A stretch of 32,127 bases of DNA from an uncultured Coriobacteriaceae bacterium. Its GTDB lineage: Bacteria; Actinomycetota; Coriobacteriia; Coriobacteriales; Atopobiaceae. The notes under the pieces were generated by a model that was not told the DNA's origin, made no database searches, and saw only the letters and a program-made list of their open reading frames with translations. The stretch covers positions 1-32,127 of the forward strand of contig CACXFC010000036.1 in assembly GCA_902766835.1 (NCBI GenBank), read 5' to 3'. This document shows, in pieces, positions 23,651-29,960 of the stretch. The stretch's first letter is position 1. Each line of letters starts with the position of its first letter. The translations under genes and the position numbers were made by a program.

Positions 23651-24817
23651 ATGGAACCAACTCCCATATCGCGCCGAACGGCCATGAAGCTCCTGCTGGG
23701 GGCAGCGGGTCTTGCCCTGGCGCCGCATACCGCGGCAGAGGCCATCTCGCAGGATGACATCGACAAGACCGAGGCGCAGCTCTCGGCCGCGCAGCAGAAG
23801 TACAACGAGGTGCAGCAGCAGCTCGAGGGCATCGCGTCCGAGTACGAGGTCATGTCGCAGGAACTGGCAGCGACCCTGGCCCAGATCGATGGCGTCAACG
23901 CCGAGATTGCCAACACCGAGCAGCAGATCGAGGAGAAGGAGGCTGAGCTTCAGGAAAAGCGCGACCGCCTCTCGCGCCGCATTCGCAGCGCCTACAAGGC
24001 CGGCGGCGACGAGGCCCTCTCGGCCATCCTCATGTCCTCCTCGTTCGAGGAACTCACCTCCAACATCTACTACCTCGACAAGATCACCGACAGCGACCGC
24101 AGGCTCATCGAGGACGTGGAGCGCCTGAAGGGCGAGCTCGAGCAGCATCGTGCCGACCTCGAGACCCAGCGCGCCCAGCTCGAGGAGCTCCGTGGCCAGC
24201 AGGAGGCCGAGCTTGCCCAGATGCAGGCCAAGCAGGAAGAGGTCCAGCAGATGCTTGCGGGCCTCGATGCCGACGTGCAGGAGCTCATCGCCAAGCGCGA
24301 CGAAGAGATGGTCCAGCTGGCCAACGAGCGCGCCGAGCAGAAGCGTCGCGAGGAGGAAGCCCGCAAGCAGGCGGCAGCAGGTGGCACCGGCTCCCAGGCT
24401 GGAAACGTCACCGGCAGCTATTCCGACGGCGTCACTTCGGGCTCGCAGGCGCGCGTCGTCTCAGCCTGCCATTCCACGGGCAGCCCCGGCGTGGGCCTGT
24501 GCGCCATGTGGGTGTCGATGGTGTTCGACAACGCTGGCTATGGCTATGCGGGCGGCAATGCCAACGACATGTACAACTGGTGGACCACCTCATCGAACCG
24601 CTCCGACCTCAAGCCGGGCATGATCGTGGCGGTCTCTACGCACAGCCACACCTCGGCCGGGCGCATCTGGGGCCACATTGGCATCTACGTGGGCGACGGC
24701 ATCATGATGGACAACATCGGCTACATTCGTACCATTAGCGTCAACGAGTGGATCAACTACTACAGCACGACGGTCACCCCGCGCTGGGGCTGGCTGATGG
24801 GCATCGTTCTCTCGTAG
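23651..24817 (+). CDS. Exported coiled-coil protein with C-terminal CHAP-like hydrolase domain
   Basis: This 388-residue protein resembles PcsB/CwlO-type cell-wall hydrolases. Its N-terminal signal contains ISRRTAMKLLLGAAG, a twin-arginine-like motif, ending near Ala29. A long coiled coil (about 35-250) includes the RIRSAYKAGGDEALSAILMS segment found in such regulators. A Gly/Ser linker leads to a cysteine-peptidase-like domain (about 275-388) with Cys284 in GLCAMWVS and His342 in WGHIGIYVGDG. It probably cuts peptidoglycan cross-bridges during division, with the coiled coil responding to an FtsEX-like partner. That role is from the family, not shown here. The ATG at 23651 follows AAGGGAG; the reading from 23468 would add a non-signal segment. 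Confidence 0.85.
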   Translation: MEPTPISRRTAMKLLLGAAGLALAPHTAAEAISQDDIDKTEAQLSAAQQKYNEVQQQLEGIASEYEVMSQELAATLAQIDGVNAEIANTEQQIEEKEAELQEKRDRLSRRIRSAYKAGGDEALSAILMSSSFEELTSNIYYLDKITDSDRRLIEDVERLKGELEQHRADLETQRAQLEELRGQQEAELAQMQAKQEEVQQMLAGLDADVQELIAKRDEEMVQLANERAEQKRREEEARKQAAAGGTGSQAGNVTGSYSDGVTSGSQARVVSACHSTGSPGVGLCAMWVSMVFDNAGYGYAGGNANDMYNWWTTSSNRSDLKPGMIVAVSTHSHTSAGRIWGHIGIYVGDGIMMDNIGYIRTISVNEWINYYSTTVTPRWGWLMGIVLS

Positions 24818-24877
24818 CCAAACGTGCAGTTTTGCAACGCAGGCTAGCCGAGGGCGCAACAGGAAAGGGAGAAGGCC

Positions 24878-25450
24878 ATGACTATCGACACCGCAACGAC
24901 GGCGCTTCTGGTGATTGACGCGCTCACCTCGAGCGAGCCGGACGCCGTCTACGAGCTTCCCGCCGACGAGGCGCGCTTTGCCGAGAACTGCGTGCGCCTT
25001 GCCCGCGCGGCGCGTGCGGCAGGCATGCCGGTGATCTTTACCAACGACGACCACATCGAGGGCGTCGACAAGGAGCTTGAGCTGTGGGGGCCTCACGGCA
25101 TCCATGGCAAGGTGACCACCTTCCCCGAGCTTGAGGCGGGCACGGGCGCGCGCGACTTCATCATTCCCAAGCGCCGCTACAGCGGCTTCTTCGGGACCGA
25201 CCTCGACCTGCTGCTGCGCGAGCTGGGCATCCGCACGCTCATCGCCGTGGGCGAGGACACCAACATCTGCGTTCTGCACACCCTGGCCGACGCCTACTTC
25301 CTGGGCTACGACACCATCGTGCCCGAGGACGCCACGCGCACCTTCCTGTGCGGCACGCAGGAGGCTGGCATCGAGCACTTCGTGAAGTGCTACGGCAGCA
25401 CCATCACCACAACGGACGACGTGGTGGCAAGCCTGCAAGGCTCTTGCTAG
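24878..25450 (+). CDS. Isochorismatase-like cysteine hydrolase
   Basis: This 190-residue protein of the isochorismatase/nicotinamidase superfamily shows the catalytic triad: Asp14 in LLVIDAL, Lys98 in IPKRRYSGFFGTDLD, and Cys131 in AVGEDTNICVLHT. These align with the D-K-C residues used for amide hydrolysis. The substrate could be nicotinamide, another amide or isochorismate; no pathway neighbours decide it. Length is normal for the family. The start has GGGAGAAGG upstream. It lies 60 bases after the CHAP gene and 52 before the zinc-ribbon gene, so it may be cotranscribed with either. Confidence 0.9.
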   Translation: MTIDTATTALLVIDALTSSEPDAVYELPADEARFAENCVRLARAARAAGMPVIFTNDDHIEGVDKELELWGPHGIHGKVTTFPELEAGTGARDFIIPKRRYSGFFGTDLDLLLRELGIRTLIAVGEDTNICVLHTLADAYFLGYDTIVPEDATRTFLCGTQEAGIEHFVKCYGSTITTTDDVVASLQGSC

Positions 25451-25502
25451 CGGCTTGACCGAGTAGGCCTGCACATCGCGCGAACCAAGGACGGGCATCA
25501 AC

Positions 25503-26771
25503 ATGGCGACCATCTACTGCATGAACTGCGGCATCGAGCTCAATGAGGACGCGAGGTTCTGCCCCGAGTGCGGCTCCCCGACGCTTTTGGGTGCCGGGCT
25601 GGTGGAGCCGGGTGGGCAGGCACAGGTGGCGTGCCCTGCCTGCGGTGCGCTCAACGACTCCACCAACAAGCACTGCGCCGAGTGTGGTGCCGCCCTGTGG
25701 CAGCCCAAGCCCGACCTGCGCGAATCCACCACAGCGATGCGCATCCAGCGCGAGCGTGAGGAGTACGCAACCGGCGAGTCGCGCAAGCGCACCCTGCTCT
25801 ATGGTGGGATTGCCGGTGCGGCCCTGGCTGCCGTGCTGGGCGTGAGCTGCGTGGCGTCGGGGATTCTGGGCGGTGGCAAAGACACCGAGGTACAGGCAGT
25901 TTTGCCAGGCGCGACCACCACGCAGGAGACGCCCGCGGTGGGCACCGTTGCCGCCGACGGCACGGTGATGGGCTCTGCGGGAACGAGCATCAGGGCCACG
26001 ATTGCCGACTACAGCTGGGAGGAGCTTGCCATCATTGGCAAGGAGATGGGGCGCCAGCCCTCGCGCGAGGCCGCGCTTGCCATGGCGGCGGAGTACCACC
26101 TGGTTGACGAGACGGGCGCCATGCTGCCCAACACCAAGAACGCCGACATCATTGGCCTGGGGTCGCTGTCCATGCGCATCGTGGACGTCTATCACGACAA
26201 CCTGGCCAACGGTGAGGGCAAGGCGGGCCTCACCCTCATGGCCACCAACATCCCCTTCGTGCACCGGATGAACGTGGAGGATGACATCACCGGCGGTTGG
26301 GAGTCCTCCGACCTGCGCTCGTGGCTCAACACGACCATCTACAACTCGATGGGCGAGGATTTGCGCACGTCCATCCAGGCGGTGGACAAGCACACCAACA
26401 ACGCTGGCCATTCGACGACTGCCAGCTCGGTCACCTCCACCATCGACTACCTCTGGCTGCCGTCGATGGTCGAGCTCATCGGCGAGATTGGCTGGACCTG
26501 GCCCTCCGACCCGAACAACAGCGACGGCTACAACGCCATCACCAACGCCGAGGGCAGCCAGTACGCGCTGTTTGCCCAGGAAGGCGTGGTGGCGCTGGAG
26601 AGCAACGGGGTCCTTTCCCTCAACAACGAGAACGGCGCGACGGTCTGGTGGGAGCGCACCTGCTCGCCCAGCGGCGTGGCGCGCTTCAGGGGCGTGACCG
26701 AGTCCGGTGACCCCTCCGAGATCTATGATGCGTCCAGCGAGCTGGGCGTCTGCATCGGCTTCTGCCTGTAG
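25503..26771 (+). CDS. Zinc-ribbon membrane protein with DUF6273 domain
   Basis: This 422-residue protein starts with two zinc ribbons (Cys 6, 9, 20, 23 and Cys 44, 47, 58, 61). A basic segment and a single TM (about 98-123) follow, then a Thr/Ala-rich linker. A C-terminal domain of DUF6273 type (about 205-422) is recognisable from GGWESSDLRSWLNTTIYNSM and DYLWLPSMVELIGEIGW. The ribbons should sit in the cytoplasm and the DUF6273 domain outside. DUF6273 has no known function but is common in gut anaerobes as an exported module related in layout to formylglycine-enzyme/lectin-like folds (this last point is from memory). The TM is followed by the small residues of a possible cleavage site, but with zinc ribbons before it I favour a membrane anchor. 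Confidence 0.82.
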   Translation: MATIYCMNCGIELNEDARFCPECGSPTLLGAGLVEPGGQAQVACPACGALNDSTNKHCAECGAALWQPKPDLRESTTAMRIQREREEYATGESRKRTLLYGGIAGAALAAVLGVSCVASGILGGGKDTEVQAVLPGATTTQETPAVGTVAADGTVMGSAGTSIRATIADYSWEELAIIGKEMGRQPSREAALAMAAEYHLVDETGAMLPNTKNADIIGLGSLSMRIVDVYHDNLANGEGKAGLTLMATNIPFVHRMNVEDDITGGWESSDLRSWLNTTIYNSMGEDLRTSIQAVDKHTNNAGHSTTASSVTSTIDYLWLPSMVELIGEIGWTWPSDPNNSDGYNAITNAEGSQYALFAQEGVVALESNGVLSLNNENGATVWWERTCSPSGVARFRGVTESGDPSEIYDASSELGVCIGFCL

Positions 26772-26786
26772 CGCGGTGCTGGCTCC

Positions 26787-27380
26787 ATGACTGCCCTGAT
26801 GCTGCATGCCTGCTGTGGCCCCTGCTCGCTAGAGCCCCTGCGGCTGCTGCGCGAGGAGGGCTTTGAGCCGACCATCTGCTGGACCAACCCCAACATCCAA
26901 CCGCTTGCCGAGCACGACCTGCGCCTGCGCACCCTGCAGGACTGGGCGCGCGAGGTGGCGCACGTGCCGGTTGTGGTGGCGGGAGACGACCGCGAGCGGT
27001 GGGAGCGTGCGGTGGCGCCCTTCGGCTTCGAACGCGAGAGCCGCTGCCGCGCCTGCTATGCCCTGCGGCTTGCCGAGGCGTGCCGCACGGCTCGCGAGCT
27101 GGGGTTTTCGCACATCTCCACCACGCTGGTGGTCTCGCCGTACCAGCTGTTCGACACCTGCCACGACGTGCTGGAGCACCTGGCGCCCGCCTATGGGCTC
27201 GAGGTCGTGTGGCGCGACTTCAGGGAGTGGTATCCCAAGGCCACCGTGCGCTCGCGCGAGCTGGGAATGTATCGCCAGAACTACTGCGGGTGCCGTTTCT
27301 CGGCGGCCGAGGCGGCCATCGAGCGGCACGAGGCGCGCGACGCGCGCAAGGCTGCGAAGGCGGCGCAGCGAAAGAGCTGA
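26787..27380 (+). CDS. queH: Epoxyqueuosine reductase QueH
   Basis: This 197-residue protein has the three cysteine clusters of QueH (former DUF208): HACCGPC (Cys 9, 10, 13), CRACY (Cys 87, 90) and QNYCGC (Cys 167, 169). QueH carries an iron-sulfur cluster and reduces epoxyqueuosine to queuosine at position 34 of GUN tRNAs, replacing QueG. Length is normal for the family. The next gene is queA, which makes its substrate, separated by a palindromic repeat. The ribosome site before ATG 26787 is weak, and the gene starts 15 bases after the zinc-ribbon gene, suggesting coupling. Confidence 0.92.
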   Translation: MTALMLHACCGPCSLEPLRLLREEGFEPTICWTNPNIQPLAEHDLRLRTLQDWAREVAHVPVVVAGDDRERWERAVAPFGFERESRCRACYALRLAEACRTARELGFSHISTTLVVSPYQLFDTCHDVLEHLAPAYGLEVVWRDFREWYPKATVRSRELGMYRQNYCGCRFSAAEAAIERHEARDARKAAKAAQRKS

Positions 27381-27398
27381 GTGAAGCTGGGGGAGAGG

Positions 27399-27463
27399 GG
27401 AAATTAAGGGACACGCCCTTTTTTGCCCCGCGGGGCAAAAAAAGGGCGTGTCCCTTAATTTCC
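27399..27463. repeat. Palindromic repeat copy 5, one-base bulge
   Basis: This full palindrome has GGAAATTAAGGG outer arms, starting 19 bases after the queH stop. The right arm has seven A against six T on the left, so it is one base out of perfect symmetry. All other pairs match. Confidence 0.92.
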
Positions 27464-27476
27464 TTGCCCTCCGCGT

Positions 27477-27498
27477 GGGCGTGTCCCCCAATTGTCCC
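27477..27498. repeat. Half copy of the palindromic repeat (right arm)
   Basis: GGGCGTGTCCCCCAATTGTC matches the right arm of the 23407 copy (GGGCGTGTCCCCTAATTGCC) except for two changes. The left arm and centre are missing. It lies 14 bases after the end of copy 5 and just before the queA upstream region. Confidence 0.65.
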
Positions 27499-27516
27499 GA
27501 TTGGCCTACAATCGGG
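27496..27516 (+). promoter_or_regulatory. Small hairpin with -10-like hexamer upstream of queA
   Basis: CCCGATT and AATCGGG form a perfect 7-bp stem around GGCCTAC. The hexamer TACAAT (27507-27512), five of six to the -10 consensus, overlaps the loop and second arm. The queA GTG is 36 bases further on. No good -35 is present, so a promoter here is plausible rather than shown. Confidence 0.35.
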
Positions 27517-27548
27517 TAGCCCGTTTCAAGCTTTAGAGGAGTCACAGC

Positions 27549-28709
27549 GTGCGAACCGACGATTTTGACTACGACCTTCCCGACGAGCTGATTGCGCAGG
27601 CCCCCGCGGAGCCGCGCGACAGCTGTCGCCTTCTGGTGCTGCATCGCGAGGATGGCAGCGTGGAGCACCGGCACTTCTTTGACATTGGCGAGTACCTCGA
27701 GCCGGGCGACCTGGTGGTGGTGAACCACACGCGCGTCATGCCGGCGCGCCTGGTGGGCCACAAGACCACGGGCGCCCTGTGCGAGACGCTCCTTTTGCGC
27801 CGCTGCGAGGACAAGGATGCGCTCGGCCACGTGTGGGAGTGCCTGGTGAGCCCGGGCAAGCGACTCAAGCCAGGCGCGCGCATCGAGTACCGCGCAGGTG
27901 GGGCGCTTGCCCCAAAGGAGAGCCCCGTCGTGCTGACGGCGGAGGTGCTCGACTTCGTGGAGGACAGCAGGGGAGGGCGCCTCGTGCGCTTCGAGCCGGC
28001 GGAGGGCCTTACGCTCGACGAGGCCATCCACCGCGCCGGCCATGTGCCGCTGCCGCCCTACATCACCTCCTACGAGGGCGATCCCGAGAAGTACCAGACG
28101 GTCTATGCCATGAGCGAGGAGCACTCCGCCGCCGCTCCCACGGCTGGCCTGCACTTCACGCCCGAGCTCATCGAGCGCCTGCGCGCACAGGGCATCGGCT
28201 GGGAGGAGGTCGAGCTTGAGGTGGGCATCGACACCTTCCGCCTAGTTGAGGAGGACGACCCCACCCAGCACGTGATGCATACCGAGCGCTACCACGTGCC
28301 GCAGCGCGTGGTGGATGCCGTGCACGCAACCAAGGCAGCCGGGCACCGCGTGGTGGCCATTGGCACGACGTCGGTCCGCTCGCTCGAGAGCGCCTACGAC
28401 CCCGCGGCGCCTGCCTGGAAGCTTCCCGTCGTGGCGCGCGGCTTTGAGCAGGCGGCCGACTCTGCGGCCGTGACGGGCGTGGGCGACATCGTGGTGCGCG
28501 AGAACGCCACCACCAACCTGTATCTGATGCCCGGCTCGAGCTTCCACGTGGTGGACGCGATGGTCACCAACTTCCACGTGCCGCGCTCCACGCTCATGAT
28601 GCTGGTCTCGGCCTTTGCCACGCGCGAGCAGATCATGGGCGCATACCAGCAGGCCATTGAGCAGCGCTACCGGTTCTTCTCGTTCGGCGATGCTATGCTC
28701 ATCCTGTAG
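27549..28709 (+). CDS. queA: tRNA preQ1-34 S-adenosylmethionine ribosyltransferase-isomerase QueA
   Basis: This 386-residue QueA transfers and rearranges the ribose of AdoMet onto 7-aminomethyl-7-deazaguanine in tRNA, giving epoxyqueuosine. Family landmarks are present: FDYDLPDELIAQAPAEPRD at the start, VVNHTRVMPARL, PLPPYI, AAPTAGLHFT, the GTTSVRSLE segment and the LPRSTLMMLVSAF-like block (HVPRSTLMMLVSAFA) near the end. It is somewhat longer than typical members (about 340-360). The start is GTG with GAGGAG upstream. Together with queH it covers the last two steps of queuosine formation; tgt and the preQ1 synthesis genes are not in the window. Confidence 0.95.
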   Translation: MRTDDFDYDLPDELIAQAPAEPRDSCRLLVLHREDGSVEHRHFFDIGEYLEPGDLVVVNHTRVMPARLVGHKTTGALCETLLLRRCEDKDALGHVWECLVSPGKRLKPGARIEYRAGGALAPKESPVVLTAEVLDFVEDSRGGRLVRFEPAEGLTLDEAIHRAGHVPLPPYITSYEGDPEKYQTVYAMSEEHSAAAPTAGLHFTPELIERLRAQGIGWEEVELEVGIDTFRLVEEDDPTQHVMHTERYHVPQRVVDAVHATKAAGHRVVAIGTTSVRSLESAYDPAAPAWKLPVVARGFEQAADSAAVTGVGDIVVRENATTNLYLMPGSSFHVVDAMVTNFHVPRSTLMMLVSAFATREQIMGAYQQAIEQRYRFFSFGDAMLIL

Positions 28710-28736
28710 GGCAACGGCTGTGATGTGGGGGCAATG

Positions 28737-29822
28737 ATGACGAAAGCTACCAAGATGTCCTGGCCTGCGGGCGTGCTGGGCGCGCTGCTGAGTCTGGCGC
28801 TTTTGGGCGGATGCGCGCTGGGCCATTCCCAGGCACCTACCGATGAGGCCAGCCAAAAGGCGGCTACGACGCCAGAGGCGCAAAGCGATATCGACTTCAT
28901 GGTCCTCGTGAACAAGACCCACCCGCTTCCGGCGGGATGGGAGGATGCCGTGAATCTTGCGCACTTCACCAACAGCGAGGGCTGGGACGTTGACGTGGAG
29001 CAGACGGCCTACAACGCCTATCTCGAGCTGAAGGAAGACCTTGAGGCCGAGGGGGTCTACGTGGACCTCGACTCGGCATTTAGGAGCACGCAGGAGCAGC
29101 AGCGCATCGTCGACGACTTCACCGCAAAGTACGGCGCAGAGTACGTCAAGCAGTATGTGGCGGTGCCGGGCTATTCCGAGCACCACACGGGTCTGGCGCT
29201 TGATCTGTTCCTCATCATCGACGGCAAGGGCGTGTGCGAGAACGAAGACATGGTCACCTACCCTGAGGTGTGGAAGAAGATTCACGCCAAGCTGGCCGAC
29301 CATGGCTTCATCCTGCGCTATCTGCCGGGCAAGAAGATCGAGACCGGTGCCAGCTACGAGCCCTGGCACATCCGCTACGTCAACGACGTCCAAGTTGCTC
29401 ACAAGATCATGGACGAGGGCATCACGCTCGAGCGCTACCTGGGTGCGCTGGACCCGGCTGTTGCCGAGTGCGTGGTTGACTACGGCAACTCCACGGTCTA
29501 CAGCGAGTCTGACATGGACTCCGCGCTCGACCCGATTCTTGCGGAGTTTGGCGGCTGGGCGGGCTGCTCCCTAAAGAGCCTGACCTTTGCGGGCGATGCG
29601 GTCTGCGCCGAGGAGCTGGCCCATGCCAACAGCCTGCGCGCGGAGGAAATGGGCGAGTTCACGCAGGCGATTTTGTTCACGTCGGTGCTGCATTCGCCCT
29701 CTGCCGAGCTGTGCGAGGGCACCGCCTGGCAGCCCGACACCGACTACAACGACTACAAGTGGCTATTGGCGCGCAGGGGTACTGACGACAGCTGGCAGCT
29801 TCTGACCTGGGGCCTCGGATAA
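28737..29822 (+). CDS. VanY-like D-alanyl-D-alanine carboxypeptidase lipoprotein
   Basis: This 361-residue lipoprotein has a signal ending ALLGGC, with lipidation at Cys26. The middle (about 75-225) is a VanY/DacB-type peptidase domain. SEHHTGLALDLF holds the zinc ligands His149 and Asp156, and YEPWHIRYV the catalytic Glu208 and ligand His211. The enzyme trims the terminal D-Ala of peptidoglycan stems outside the cell. The C-terminal 130 residues continue beyond the domain and contain no motif I recognise. The ATG at 28737 follows GGGGG by five bases; GTG 28725 and ATG 28734 lie too close to that site. It begins 27 bases after queA, so read-through is likely. Confidence 0.9.
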   Translation: MTKATKMSWPAGVLGALLSLALLGGCALGHSQAPTDEASQKAATTPEAQSDIDFMVLVNKTHPLPAGWEDAVNLAHFTNSEGWDVDVEQTAYNAYLELKEDLEAEGVYVDLDSAFRSTQEQQRIVDDFTAKYGAEYVKQYVAVPGYSEHHTGLALDLFLIIDGKGVCENEDMVTYPEVWKKIHAKLADHGFILRYLPGKKIETGASYEPWHIRYVNDVQVAHKIMDEGITLERYLGALDPAVAECVVDYGNSTVYSESDMDSALDPILAEFGGWAGCSLKSLTFAGDAVCAEELAHANSLRAEEMGEFTQAILFTSVLHSPSAELCEGTAWQPDTDYNDYKWLLARRGTDDSWQLLTWGLG

Positions 29823-29828
29823 GCCACG

Positions 29829-29894
29829 TGGAAATTAAGGGACACGCCCTTTTTTGCCCCGCGGGGCAAAAAAGGGCGTGTCCCTTAATCTCCA
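29829..29894. repeat. Palindromic repeat copy 6, full length
   Basis: A 66-bp spacerless inverted repeat with a single mismatch (A 29833 against C 29890) is centred between 29861 and 29862. Its outer arms are TGGAAATTAAGGG. It begins seven bases after the VanY-like stop and ends 15 bases before the bidirectional terminator. Confidence 0.93.
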
Positions 29895-29902
29895 TTGTCC
29901 GA

Positions 29903-29943
29903 AAAAAGAAACTGCCCGGCACGTGCGTGCCGGGCAGTTTTCG
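29903..29943. terminator. Bidirectional intrinsic terminator
   Basis: AACTGCCCGGCAC (29910-29922) pairs perfectly with GTGCCGGGCAGTT (29927-29939) around a four-base loop. On the plus strand TTCG follows the stem; on the minus strand the stem is followed by TCTTTTTTC. It lies between the convergent VanY-like and coiled-coil genes and can end both. Confidence 0.88.
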
Positions 29944-29960
29944 TTGCTTGTGCAACCGAG

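Noticed and set aside
17063-29894. Repeats as a CRISPR array
   Set aside because: Copies are kilobases apart, palindromic and not separated by uniform spacers; no cas genes are present.
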